Under the pieces are notes generated by a model that saw only the letters and a list, made by a program, of their open reading frames with translations, was not told the DNA's origin and ran no database searches. A program made the position numbers and the translations under genes. A stretch of DNA of 64,000 bases from Macrosoma leucophasiata (taxonomy: Eukaryota; Arthropoda; Insecta; Lepidoptera; Hedylidae). The stretch lies in the NCBI GenBank assembly GCA_036365455.1, contig JAWQUS010000010.1, forward strand, positions 13,958,501 through 14,022,500, written 5' to 3'. This document shows, one piece after another, positions 11,401 through 20,872 of this stretch (the stretch's first letter is position 1; the number at the start of each line of letters is the position of its first letter).

Positions 11401-14400
11401 TCTAACAGATGTCGATACTTTTCGACTGGGTTGAGTAAGTAATCAATAGATGGCGCTGTTATGGTAAATCTACAAACGTGTCATATAAGCTACATTTTAA
11501 GAGCATAATTACCACGTGTTGTTGACGCTATAAAATTAATTAAATTTATTTTGTAGTGAACGAAATACCGTATAATTCAATAATTTCCACTTTTTAAATT
11601 TTTGGTGTGAGCATAGCTGGCCACGTCTATATATATATAAAAATGCAACCCGTTTTCCTTGGTCACGGCTTCACCGATTTGGCTAATTTTGGTTTTAAAT
11701 GATTTTTGGAAGTCTAGGGAAGGTTTAAAAGGTAAGAAAAATATGAAGAAATTAAAAGGTAAGAAAAATATGAAGAAATTGAAGGGAAACAGTAAAAACC
11801 ACAATTTTATTTTTCCATACAAATAGTCCGTATCTATCAAACCTTTGACACCTTATTTCATTCTGAGGCAATACGAAGTTTGCCGGGTCAGCTAGTATTC
11901 TATATTATGTAAAACAGCCCAATTTGAATATCCTTTCGGGAGTTACTTGGCTCAGTTTTTGGCAGCGATTTCTCTCTGGGTTATTAGTGAAATAAATCTG
12001 TCATCTATAGCGTTAAATATATCTTATCATGTAGTATAGATACTTGAAATCAAAACATCAATACAACTACGAAGTTTGGTCTCATGACTTTATAAAATAG
12101 GAAGTCATTTGTTAGACACAAATGTCTTGCGTTTACTTTGGCTTACTCAGTTTAATACTATAACTACTAAATCCTTAGACTTAACAAAAGTTGAATGGAG
12201 CACTCAGAACACTGGTGTTAGAGCATTAGAAACAGAATTGGTTGATGTAGGATCCATCACATTACCTAATCTACTTGCTGCTAAATGGTAGTGTTTAAAG
12301 CTTTTGTGTTCCGGTCAGGTGGTAATACACGGGTCCTGTAATTTCCATCACAGAGGCATAAAAGCAAGAGTTTGGATCACAGGAGTGGCACGGTATTCTT
12401 TTCGCTTCATTTGTCGTTTCTGTAATCTTAAATGGAATTATACCACAACAGTAGATATACTTACTGATATGTCGAAGTAGTACAGTAAAAGCAGCGCACA
12501 GCCGTTTCTGTTGTCGTCGCATTCGATCCCGCATCCGGACACATTTAGCTAATCGTTCACCAGCTACTTGCAATCGATTCTGCCATTCATTGATCTGCAC
12601 TTGAAGGTCAGGAACATCTTCGCATATAAAATAATTTGAAAAAGCATACGATTATTAACGTGATTAAAAATATTGGAAACAATTAATAAGTTCATTTCAT
12701 ACATGGGTGAATTTCTCAAGCATAAATTTTAGACGGCGTCGCTGAAAATCATACCTTAAACTAAATATATGTAATACAGTAATTTTTTTTAGGAAAAAAG
12801 ACTCATATTTCTTGATGAGGCCATAAATATATTTGTAGAAAACATTTTGGAAATTAGAGAATTTTTCTCTAATTTCCAAAATGTTTCCCATGTTTCTAAG
12901 TTTAGTGGCGCGTCCACAATCTGTTTTTCTTGTACTAACCACCGTTTAAATAAAACTAGACGGGTTTACCAGAAACAACTAATGTTAGTTATTCTATTCG
13001 ATGACAATTTTATTATTTTATTTAGTGCATTACTTTATCCGAGAGGGAATCAAAAAGGGCAGTCCGCGCAAAATCTAAAATTTTGGTGGGAATAATAAAA
13101 TCATTAATGAACTCGTACACAATACATCCTTAAGGATGACATTGCCACCATTCTCTTCGTTTAGTAGGACGCTCACGGGGAGCAATGACAGTTTCGTGCT
13201 ATGCTGTTGTTATTTCCCGTCAAAAACAAAAGTAAGTCTTTTCAAAGTAATCGTCCAATCAAAGTGCAATATTGGTGTGATGTTTTAAATCGTTCCTTTT
13301 AAGAGTATGTGTTGTAATACATATTTATATTATAAAGGTTTGGTATCATTTGAAAATGACACAAATATAATTATTGTATGTTTAGTGATATTTTTTAAAA
13401 TAAATATTTTATACAAGTTTCTAATTTTGGTGCTCCAATTTTGGTGATTATGGTGATGTTTTATGTATAACAAGAATTGTTTTGCTACATCAAAATTATT
13501 AATATTTCTGCATGCTAGGAAAAAGTCGAAGTTAACACACACGGAGTACTTGGAGAGGATAAGGGTTGCATAAAGGAGGAGAAAAAAAAAAAAGTATTTT
13601 TTTTTTCAAACTAGAAAATTTGCAAAAAAATGAAAAAGAAAGTGAATAAATATTTTAATAAAATGTTAATTCACTAAAATTATGAGGATTTATTGATTAA
13701 TTAAAATTACGTTGTAGTAAAATAATTTTGTTGCCATATTTACTAACTTTGGAATCAGGTATCAATTTTGGTGTCTTACAAATTCCGGTGTTGACAATAT
13801 ATTAGAAGTTTTTGGTATTAAATAGATTTCTCTTACATTTTTTATAACACAGTAGGTATTTCTTGAAAATAAATAATATGGATTACTGGTAAATTCAAAA
13901 ACAAAAATTTCTACCAAAATAAGGCAAAAAATCGTAGTTGTTGAAATTCACTCACATAGGGTTTACTAAATAAAATGCGTTATTTTTATGCAAACTGGCT
14001 TGAAATTAACAAAAAATATTACTTTATAACAATCTATGTACAAATAGTTGTATCTCAATAGAGATAGAGATTTGTGTGGAGCAAAATCTGAACCGAAAGT
14101 CATAATCGCAAGGATGCTGCGAGTTCATGGCTTTCAGTCCACATTAAAATTTAATTTAAATGTTAAAGTGAGTTTTGTAGTATCTCACAAGTTAAATACT
14201 TTTTGAAATTAAAAAGTTACTTTGAAATCTCATTTAAAATCATGACCCACGAAAGAGACATGAACAATAAGTTGTAAACCATGTGAGTTTATGAGATCAT
14301 TATGCTAATAAACCTATGAAATAGATGGCGAGTAATTTCGTTAAAGTAAGTACGTATTTCGTATAATTTGAAATGTTGTTTCATTTGAATTAAAATTGCT

Positions 14401-17220
14401 CATGCCTTTAATAGTGTTATATATATTTTACCCAGTACTATATCTATTGCTTATTATCTACTAGCGGACCCGACAGAGTTTTTAGGGTTCCTGGCAAATA
14501 TTCGAATTTTTCTCACCTTTTAAACCTTCTCTGGACTTCCAAAACTCATTCAAAACCAAAATTAGTTAAATCGGTCCAGGCGTTCTCGAGTTTTAGCGAG
14601 ACTAACGAACAGCAATAGATTTTTATATAATAGGTTGGGGAAACAGTCTTTTCGCATTATAGTATGTATGAACTTGTAATAAAATCTCTTTGGCTGTAGT
14701 ATTTGTATCTGGCTGGTTTTGGTATCATTGAAAGTTAAAATTTTAAAGAACATAATTCCAAATTCAAATTAGGCAAATTTGTGATTTTCCTTTTTTTTTC
14801 GTACTGTCAAGATGAGTGAATCTAATGAAGAAATTCGATACATTTTATAATTTTACTACAAAAAGGTAAAAATGCAACGCAAACCGCGAAAACAATTTGC
14901 GATGTTTATGGACCTAGTGCAGTGTCTGTGAGAGTAGCACAAATTTGGTTTAAGCGTTTTCAATCCGGAAATTTTGATGTCAAAGATGCACCTCGCTCTG
15001 GTCGCCCTATTACGGATAAAATGGATACCATTTTTGAAAAAGTGGAGCAAGATCGACATATCAGTAGTTACGACGTAGCTGAAGAACTGAGAATTGATCA
15101 CAAAACAGTTTTGGCGCATTTGAAAAAAGCTGGGTACAAAAAAAAGCTCGATATTTGGGTACCTCACGAGCTCACTGAAAGAAACCTAATGAACCGTGTA
15201 CTCATTTGTGATTCTTTATTACGACGTAATGAAACCGAATCATTTTTGAAGAAGCTGATAACTGGTGATGAAAAGTGGATCACGTACGACAAGAACGTGC
15301 GAAAAAGGTAGTGGTCAAAGGCCGGTCAGGCTTCACAGACTGTGGCGAAACCCGGGTTAACTCGCAATAAGGTGATGTTGTGTGTGTGGTGGAATTGGAA
15401 GGGAATTATTCATTATGAGCTATTACCACCAGGCAGGAATATCGATTCTGAACTCTACTGCGAACAACTGATAAGATTAAAGCAAGAAGTTGAGAGAAAG
15501 CGGCCGGAATTAATCAACAGAAGGGGTGTGGTGTTTGATCATGATAACGCTAGACCTCACACATCTCAGCCACTCAGCAAAAATTAAGAGAGTTTGGCTG
15601 GGAGGTGTTAATGCATCCGCCGTATAGTCCTGACCTTGCACCTTCAGATTTCCACCTGTTTCGGTCTCTTCAGAATTCTTTATGCAATGTTAGGTTATAG
15701 CAATGGGATCATGTCCCTTTTTTTTTTTTTTTTTTTCTTTTATGTAATAAAAGTGGCCAACAAGCATGCAGTTCACATTGATGTTAAGTGATGACTGCAG
15801 CCTATAGACACCCACACAATGACCAGAGGTCAAAATGCAGATGCGCTGCCACTCCTGAGGCCTAAGGTGTTATGGCCTCTGTGCCTGAAATTACAGGGCC
15901 GTACATTACCACCTGACCGGAACACGATAGTGCTGAACACTACCATTTAGCGGCAAGTATATTAGGTAATGCGGTGGTGCCTACGCCCGCGAGCTCCGTC
16001 AAACGCCCTACCTACAAGATGGCAAAAGGTTATCGAACAAAATGGTACATACATACTTTAGTTAAATTTAAATAAACTATATAAAAAAAGTTTTGAATTT
16101 TCTTAAAAAATGCGAAGAAACTTTTTCCCCAACCAATATATACATTATCTTTCATTATTATACATTATATTAAATTCAAAATTTTAAATCTTTTAGGATT
16201 TTTTAAGTGATTTATGCCCTTACCATATTAACCAGTCTTTCTGTGACAGCTAACCTAAATACATTTTTACATTTATTGCGTAAGAGACTGTTAATATCTC
16301 ACCGAGATCTTGAAAGTAACTACATTCTACAGCATCTGTTTGTTCGCCATAAATTGTTTGGGAAGAAGTCAAAGACGTCGCCGTCGTAGATCTGGAATAC
16401 AATCACGTTTTCTAAACTTAGGTTTTCCACCAAAAATTAATTAAAAAAATGAGATTAAGCTGTAGTTTTATCTATAAAAACGCATGTTGTTTGCATGCAT
16501 AACATTTATTCTCATAAGGTAAGTATAAGGTTTGATAAAAAGTTACATAGACTTAAAATTACAAAGGCATATTCACGAAAACTAAGTAGGATACACTCTG
16601 GGTAGAGAAGATTATTGTATCAATAGCCTGGATATTTGTGTTGATGTCTATAAACTGCAGTATTCACTTTTAGCATATCACTAATTTGAACTGCGTGTAT
16701 CGTGTATATGCGTGTAATGTATGCTACAAAAATAAAACGATACAAGAATCCCCATCTATATTATATACATTCAAAATAGTGAAATTGGAATTAACAAACC
16801 CTTGACTATATTCTGCAGCGCTATTAGTACTCCAAGTTCGTTGATCAGCGTAGATTTCATCCAATAATTCTTCTATCATGTCCCTCACATCTCGCCTCTA
16901 TAATATATTTATTAATCAAAGTGTAATTATTTATTTATACATAATACGTCGTGTATTTTACATTTGTTTATATAAATAACTACAAAACGTAAATAAAGAG
17001 TGTCTCTGGAAATATTGTGAAATACCAAAATCACTTATTACACGACCCGTAAATCGAACCCAGGAACCCAGATCTGGCAGTTGTTTTCTGCAACTTCTAA
17101 GACACTGAGGCGGTCGATTGCTAGTAGATCCTCTAGAAAATGTATTGTGTATATGATTTTACATACCTTTGTCAAACTTTCAATTCGAGGTGGCGCCGGA
17201 ATTTTGATTTGACGCGGCAT
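5265..17220 (-). CDS. TBC1D30: TBC1D30-like Rab GTPase-activating protein, gene span (5 exons seen, 3' part off-window)
   Basis: Exons, in transcript order, are 17167-17220 (or longer), 16800-16897, 16303-16391, 12465-12617 and 5265-5401. Each has AG acceptors and GT donors, and intron phases chain as 0, 2, 1, 1. They join to a 177-codon open frame from the ATG at 17220. The last exon carries AEWLHAMRLVARLPAGVP then HHFRKK, the entry to a TBC domain, which matches the TBC1D30 arrangement: a Trp, an ALK/MRLVARL helix, GIP/GVP, then RRK before the domain's first Trp. TBC proteins accelerate GTP hydrolysis by Rab GTPases; TBC1D30 is tied to Rab8 and cilia. The catalytic IxxDxxR and YxQ motifs would lie in exons left of the window. 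The intron after exon 5 probably holds the BEL/Pao element. Family level is fairly sure; the exact orthologue is inferred. Confidence 0.65.
5680..5880 (-). repeat. Dispersed repeat (CCACAGCTGGAC family), diverged copy
   Basis: It shares blocks such as ATAACGCGGGATGGGCAGCA and GATTATGGTATATTC with copies at 21110-21375, 41515-41760, 44690-44935 and 60100-60176. Open frames here on the plus strand are by-products of the repeat. Confidence 0.55.
6290..6512 (-). repeat. Family A dispersed repeat, partial
   Basis: It carries the family landmarks AAGCATGCAGTTCA, TATAAACATCTACAT, GAAATTACAGGGCC and CATTACCACC in the minus order. Confidence 0.7.
6647..7367. mobile_element. Non-autonomous element with GGGTTCCGTAG / CTACGGAACCC inverted ends
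   Basis: Near-identical 16-bp blocks (CACTTGGCCGGTTTTT and CACTTGACCGGTTTTT) flank the unit as direct repeats. Inside them lie inverted GGGTTCCGTAG and CTACGGAACCC. It has no ORF of its own. A CTGT microsatellite sits near the left end. A second copy is at 61672-62282 and a third, decayed, at 43160-43700. Confidence 0.6.
6703..6802. repeat. CTGT microsatellite
   Basis: A tetranucleotide run with interruptions lies inside the inverted-end element. It gives opposite-strand pseudo-ORFs (VCLSVCLS / RQTDRQTD). Confidence 0.95.
7368..8225. other. AT-rich intronic sequence, nothing recognised
   Basis: I see no coding frame or clear repeat here. Confidence 0.5.
8226..8513 (+). repeat. Family A dispersed repeat, full-length copy with A-run
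   Basis: It begins GGTGGTAGAGCTCC, then ACGGAGCTCGCGGGCGTAGG. It passes through GTGTTCCGGTCAGGTGGTAA and CCTTAGGCCTC, and ends CTTCCATTACAT followed by 13 A. A 3' A-run and uniform length of about 290 bp across copies suggest retroposition (a SINE-like unit), although I see no tRNA, 7SL or 5S head. Confidence 0.8.
8514..9840. other. AT-rich intronic sequence
   Basis: A fragment of a SINE tail (ACTCGCATGTGTTATTGCGA) lies near 8740-8765. Nothing else is recognised. Confidence 0.5.
9869..9970 (-). CDS. Candidate cysteine-rich coding exon, unassigned
   Basis: The minus strand reads VKICIRCQMCAPCNTDECY, then PKLPEELSGFFEDYC, ending in phase 2 at CTGCAG|GTACAT near 9868. The frame is open back to about 9990, and a possible start Met lies within CQMCAP. 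Codons look coding-like in AT-rich surroundings, and the 300-500 bp beyond it is CpG-richer, as expected of a 5' exon. It lies in the large intron of the TBC gene, but its phase does not fit TBC exon 5 (which needs phase 1). It is therefore an exon of another gene or isoform, or spurious. Confidence 0.35.
10936..10986. repeat. CT/TC microsatellite
   Basis: A pyrimidine dinucleotide run with a few interruptions. Confidence 0.95.
11190..11480 (+). repeat. Dispersed AT-rich repeat starting AATATATATAAATCTCGTGT
   Basis: The opening resembles the start of the Helitron-like elements of the window, but the body is different (CTCAATGGACTCCTAAACCA). The right end is not defined. Confidence 0.4.
11626..11895 (+). 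mobile_element. Helitron-like non-autonomous element (TC...CTAG), copy 1
   Basis: It begins TCTATATATATATAAA and ends GCCGGGTCAGCTAG followed by T. These are the 5'-TC and 3'-CTRR|T signatures of Helitrons. An internal partial duplication (AAAAGGTAAGAAAAATATGA repeated) is present. Copies also lie at 14461-14632 (minus), 54393-54643 and 58970-59198. Confidence 0.65.
12240..12361 (+). repeat. Family A repeat, 5'-truncated fragment
   Basis: It contains CATTACCTAATCTACTTGCT, the GTGTTCCGGTCAGGTGGTAA block and CACAGAGGCATAA. It ends about 100 bp left of TBC exon 4. Confidence 0.7.
12465..12617 (-). CDS. TBC1D30: TBC1D30-like exon 4, basic coiled-coil segment
   Basis: It is 153 nt long, phase 1 to phase 1, with a strong donor GTAAGT (12459-12464) and acceptor CGAAG. 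It encodes VPDLQVQINEWQNRLQVAGE, followed by RLAKCVRMRDRMRRQQKRLC and AAFTVLL. This is an amphipathic, highly basic helix typical of a coiled coil just upstream of the TBC domain. The 12.3-12.6 kb minus frame continues past the donor only as read-through into a repeat. Confidence 0.65.
12840..12886. repeat. Near-perfect hairpin, 22-bp arms, 3-nt loop
   Basis: Arms 12840-12861 and 12865-12886 are exact reverse complements (AACATTTTGGAAATTAGAGA core). No flanking duplication is evident. Confidence 0.95.
12900..14460. other. AT-rich intronic sequence
   Basis: No coding signal or recognised repeat was found. Confidence 0.5.
14461..14632 (-). mobile_element. Helitron-like element copy 2, interrupted by mariner
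   Basis: On the minus strand it carries the family block CGAGAACG/CTCGAGTTTTAGC and ends at CTAG (14461). Its TATATA start is where the mariner element inserts, and the remaining TATATA continues after the mariner at 16136. Confidence 0.6.
14812..16065 (+). pseudogene. Mariner transposase pseudogene
   Basis: The frame starts MSESNEEIRYIL at 14812 and is broken by a TAA and a one-base shift around 14848-14870. It resumes through the HTH region (VSVRVAQIWFKRFQSGNFDV, SGRPITD), has an in-frame TAG at 15309-15311 after NVRKR, and shifts again near 15565. The catalytic D,D34D residues are visible: TGDEKW (about 15265), FDHDNARPH (about 15535) and SPDLAPSD (about 15625, after the shift). The C-terminal piece RWQKVIEQNGTYI reappears at about 16015 behind the repeat insertion. 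The mariner family is about 345 residues long. It cannot make active protein. Confidence 0.9.
15719..16012 (-). repeat. Family A repeat inserted in the mariner transposase gene
   Basis: Poly(T) at 15719-15736 marks its A-tail on the minus strand. It then carries AAGCATGCAGTTCACATTGA and runs to GTAGGCACCACCGC in reverse. It is a full copy and younger than the mariner it interrupts. Confidence 0.85.
16303..16391 (-). CDS. TBC1D30: TBC1D30-like exon 3
   Basis: It is 89 nt long, with acceptor TTCCAG and donor GTGAGA. It encodes STTATSLTSSQTIYGEQ, then TDAVECSYFQDL, a Ser/Thr-rich linker. The two other frames contain stops, and only the frame demanded by the flanking exon phases (enter phase 2, leave phase 1) is open. 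Confidence 0.55.
16800..16897 (-). CDS. TBC1D30: TBC1D30-like exon 2
   Basis: It is 98 nt long, with acceptor TATAG at 16898-16902 and a weak donor GTTTGT. It encodes RRDVRDMIEELLDEIYADQ, then RTWSTNSAAEYSQ, ending in phase 2. It is predicted helical and acidic, with no known domain. The phase matches both neighbours, which is the main support given the weak donor. Confidence 0.55.
17167..17220 (-). CDS. TBC1D30: TBC1D30-like exon 1 (start uncertain)
   Basis: From ATG 17220 it encodes MPRQIKIPAPPRIESLTK and ends at a GTATGT donor (17161-17166), phase 0. The start context has A at -3. The same frame is open further upstream: a second ATG lies at 17370, and before it the frame encodes a strongly hydrophobic stretch (LLSIAAVTLLLYVILKAI) preceded by basic residues, up to a possible acceptor near 17490. 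So the protein may be longer with an N-terminal membrane anchor. I chose 17220 because family members are not known to me to have a membrane segment. Confidence 0.45.
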
Positions 17221-17489
17221 CTTCTGTTTATTGTTAATCTTTGGAACTTCTATTATTTTGATCTTCTGCTCTACTTTCTCTGTAGGTGGATTAAGTTGCG
17301 TAAAATCAAGTTCAAATCGTACTACTTTTAAATTTATTGGCTCCGTTTCTTTAATTGTTATTGTTTTCATTGTTGCTGTGATTGCTTTCAAAATGACATA
17401 TAATAACAGTGTCACTGCTGCTATAGATAACAAATTAATAACTAATTTGTAAGTTGCACTGTTCTTGTGTTTCTTGCTTAACTTTCTTG

Positions 17490-17814
17490 TAGAAAATTAA
17501 AGCTTTTAACTGCACAATGACTTTAAACTGCAATAAAATATATGCAGCAGTATTAAATTCAAGGCTCTAACGCGTTAGTCAAACTGACGTTGTGAACTGT
17601 TTTATGGTGGCAAAGAGGGCATACGATAGGCACCCACTCATTTACTGCTTACTGTCTGTTCGTCCTGATACTGCTGATAACGCTAATATATTCATTCGAA
17701 TGAACATTCAATTAGTTAAAGATCAACGTGCATTGAAATATGTATTACATTTTCACTTAAAGCATGCAGAGCTTATGAACCCTTGAAACAAATTTTATGC
17801 ATCACACTATAACA
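17490..17814. other. Upstream of the TBC-like exons; nothing recognised
   Basis: This is a plausible 5' intron or promoter zone of the TBC-like gene, but no motif decides it. Confidence 0.3.
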
Positions 17815-18082
17815 TTTTTTTTATGTAAGGAAAGTGGCAAACTAGCATTCAGCTCACATTGATGATAAGTGATGACTGCAGCCTATAGACATCTACATAA
17901 ACACCAGAGGTCAAAATGCAGATGCGTTTCCACCCCTGGGGTACTCTATATAAAGTCACCCCTAATATAAAGTTGTTATGTCTCTGTGATAGTTATTACT
18001 GGACCATACATTACCATCTAACCGGAACACAATAGAGATGATGGCAATGCGGTGGTGCCTACGCCCGCGAAATCTGACACTA
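17815..18082 (-). repeat. Family A repeat, diverged
   Basis: Family landmarks are in minus order, including CTATAGACATCTACATAAAC, and it ends with GGTGGTGCCTACGCCCGCGA. Confidence 0.75.
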
Positions 18083-18129
18083 GAGCTCTACCACGAGTAC
18101 AAAGAATATTTTGTTACAACTTGATTATG

Positions 18130-18245
18130 TAATGATCAACATAATAAGCATACAGTTCACATTGATGGTAAGCATCTGTAACCTATAAACATCTAGGTAC
18201 ATAAAAACATTTAGATGCAGAGGTGTTGCCACTCCTGAGGTCTAA
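18130..18245 (-). repeat. Family A repeat fragment
   Basis: It contains AAGCATACAGTTCACATTGA, then CTATAAACATCTAG and GTTGCCACTCCTGAGG. Confidence 0.6.
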
Positions 18246-18248
18246 TGG

Positions 18249-18383
18249 TGAGATTCACAGACCGCAATTCGACTTTACTTTGAGCAAAGTATGCTTAGAA
18301 CTGTCAGCACAGTATGGGATTTGACAGTTCGAAGCGTACTTTGCTTGAAAGTAAAGTCGTAGTGCGGTCTGTGAATCTCGCCC
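18249..18383. mobile_element. Hairpin MITE, copy 1 (GTGAGATTCACAGACCGCA ends)
   Basis: A 135-bp foldback. The left end GTGAGATTCACAGACCGCA pairs with the right TGCGGTCTGTGAATCTCGC, and the arms continue inward (CTTTACTTT...AAAGTAAAG). Confidence 0.8.
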
Positions 18384-18386
18384 TAA

Positions 18387-18496
18387 GCGTGAGATTCACA
18401 GACCGCACGACGAGTTTACTTTCAACAAAGTATGCTTAAAACTGTCAGTAAAGTATGAGTTTTGACTTGACTTTGAGTTCTGTGAATCGCACACTA
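18387..18496. mobile_element. Hairpin MITE, copy 2, shorter
   Basis: It restarts GTGAGATTCACAGACCGCAC three bases after copy 1 and shares the TTTACTTTCAACAAAGTATG block. It has a decayed right end (TTCTGTGAATCGCAC). Confidence 0.75.
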
Positions 18497-18502
18497 AGCT
18501 TG

Positions 18503-18625
18503 GGTTGCAACACGATATTTGTTAAAGATAAAATTATTGTAAAATTTCATATCCTCTAACTTAAAGAAATCTTCTAAAGTTTGAGAAGGATGTGAAATGT
18601 TACAATAACTTTAACTTTATATTAT
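18503..18625. mobile_element. MITE-like element related to 24774-24913
   Basis: It shares TGGGTTGCAACACGA, then CTCTAACTTAAAGAAATCT and GTGAAATGTTACAATAACTT with the copy at 24774. The right inverted end has been lost. Confidence 0.65.
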
Positions 18626-18634
18626 TACTATGTC

Positions 18635-18728
18635 GGCTATTACAGGCTACCACCTGACCGGAACACTATAGCGTTGAACATTACCATTTAGAGCCTAGGC
18701 TCGCGAGCTTCGCCACTGGAGTTCTACC
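18635..18728 (-). repeat. Family A repeat fragment
   Basis: It contains TACCACCTGACCGGAACACT, then ATTACCATTTAG and the GCTCGCGAGCTTCGCCACTG end. Confidence 0.65.
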
Positions 18729-19282
18729 CAGTCAAAAGAGGAAACATATGACTATTTTAAAGTACGGTATTGAGGTATTGATTCTTGCCTATTTTTCACC
18801 TAATTTGTCATAATTTAGTAAAGGCTATTTCAGACCATCCCATCCGATATAACTACTTAAATTTTTATTTCCTTTATGCAGATAGTTCCTGGTAAGTCGA
18901 AATATTAAGCAAATCAGTATTTTTATAGATGCAGCCAATGTGGCGATCGCTGATGGGATTCTTTTAGTGCTGTCAGGATAGTCCACCTTTTAGCACCTCA
19001 GACTCTAAAACCTAAAAAATGGATTTTTATTTAAAGTGTATATAATAATACTTACGAGTTGTTTAAATCTCAATTATGTCATGTCTTCTGAGTAGGTACC
19101 TAACTTGTTTACTTTCTGTTAAATTAATAGCTTTTTCTCCGCGTTTTGGTACATAGATAAATATGCAGGCATTTAAGCAATTTATTATCTTACCTACAGT
19201 AGGCGTTAAGCTTTAGATACAGCTTGTTACGAGTTTTGAATATGTTATCAAAGGTACTGTTTCGTATATTATCATAAGTATA

Positions 19283-19556
19283 CACATCACTGAAACAGCC
19301 GTCTAGTGGTAGCAGGTCTCTTCTGCTATGAGCGTAAAGGTTATGGGGTTCTATTCCCGGATCCGCAGATGAGTGGTAATGGGGATTTTTCAATCTCTCG
19401 TCAGTATTTCAGTGCCACCGGAGATATTATCTAATAGGCCTGCCACTTATTACACGAAACCGGAATTGCGAATCGTAGGTGTTTGCGTGTATGTACATAC
19501 ATTTAACCTCTGCATCCTTGCAGGGGGCAAGGAATACAGGTGTAAAATAACCCCAT
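19283..19556 (+). repeat. tRNA-derived SINE (family B)
   Basis: It has a tRNA-like head (CCGTCTAGTGGTAGCAGGTC, then GGGGTTCTATTCCCGGAT as a B box). The body carries ATTTTTCAATCTC, GGAGATATTATCTAATAGGC and a tail GTAGGTGTTTGCGTGTATG, then CAGGTGTAA. Confidence 0.75.
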
Positions 19557-19744
19557 CAAGCGCTCCTTGTTTAATGTAGGTATAACAGTTATACTTATTA
19601 AACATGGCAACATTAGTCTGGTTATTTTTAGTTATTATCAAACATCACAGCACCTCTCTAATTATACGTGACAACACGACCACCTGTTAGTAATCCGGCA
19701 GTAAGTTCTAAAGCTGTACTGATCCGACACTATACCAAAGATAC

Positions 19745-20404
19745 CTCGGACGTCAGTCGAGACGAGATTACACAGCTCAAAAACTACAAAGCGCTGGGTG
19801 TTAGGGGGAGACAATATCCTCCTAAAAAACTATAAACCTAGCTATCACACTTCTTAATCACGTATATAAGCTGTTCGAGAGTGATTACAAACCGCCTATC
19901 TCACGAGTAAGCCGGATTCGCTATGAGACATCTTCTCATCCAATTTACCGCAGTGTCTCAAGAAGAAGGTCTTTGACTAGTGCGTATTGTCAGTGATGAC
20001 ATACGGAACTGAAACCTGGTCGCACACTATGGGCACAAGTTAACACAGACATCAATGCAAAGAGCTACGCTCAGAGTTTCCCTGCGAGATTTAATCAAGA
20101 ATGAAGAGATCCGCATGAGAACCAAAGTAACCGACATAGCCCACCGAATTACGACACTGAAGTGGCAATAGGCAGGGTACGTAGCTCGAACAACTAACGG
20201 CTGTTAAGGCAGAAGAGTTCTCGAAAGGCGACCCTTTCGAGAAATATTAATATATATATAATACCTACCCTTTCGTACCTTTACGAGGTGGACCGACGAG
20301 CTAGTGAAAGTTACGGGAAATCGCTGGAAGAGGGCAGTCCTGGATCGTTCATTATGAACATCTCTGGACGCCTTTGTCTGGCTTAATTGATGTGATGACA
20401 GCAC
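19745..20404 (+). pseudogene. RTE-type LINE reverse transcriptase fragment, degenerate
   Basis: In scattered frames it reads like the RTE/BovB clade: GDNILLKNYKP (the GDN-LLKNYRPI motif), then a jump to [32 protein letters not shown] and [16 protein letters not shown]. Stops and an internal deletion remove the catalytic centre. The minus copy at 35808-36180 aligns with the second half. Confidence 0.75.
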
Positions 20405-20712
20405 CTCTATATCGTTTCTATCTATTATTGTAAGTGCCTACTCACAACTTGTTGCTGTGCTACCTACGCTACATCGATTTTAATGGCTCATCTATATTTA
20501 TTAACAAAATTGTAAAATGTTGAGGACGGAATTCTCGAAACACAACTCTATTCCAGAATCGGGTTGCCTCGGTTGCCTCGATATTTAAAAAAAAATGTAA
20601 ATTTATCGGTTTCCATGGCAACGAGAACAATCAATTAAGAATCGGATTGGAAATTGTATAACCTCGTACGCTTTATTATTTTAATTTTTACGTTTTGTTA
20701 AGCTTTATTATA

Positions 20713-20872
20713 ATGAACGAGGATAAGTCACGGAGCATGGAAATGCAGCCAGGATATTGTTCAGCTACCTGCGTTGATAAATCCAGCTTGCAACGGGAAA
20801 TTAATAAACCGGACGTAAAGACATCTAATATGTTCGAGACTTGCAACCTTCCAAAGAGATTTGAACACCCGC
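20713..20872 (+). CDS. Pierce1: PIERCE1-like exon 1
   Basis: It begins MNEDKSRSMEMQPGYCSATC and ends CNLPKRFEHP plus one base (phase 1) at a perfect donor, GTAAGT (20873-20878). It is rich in polar residues, as is the poorly conserved N-terminus of the family. Confidence 0.75.

Larger units (their letters stand above)
14631..16136 (+). mobile_element. Mariner element, decayed
   Basis: The terminal inverted repeats are GGTTGGGGAAACAGTCTTTT (left) and, in reverse complement, GGTTGGGGAAAAAGTTTCTT (right, ending about 16135). The target is a TA-rich stretch. It contains the transposase pseudogene and a family A insertion. Confidence 0.85.
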
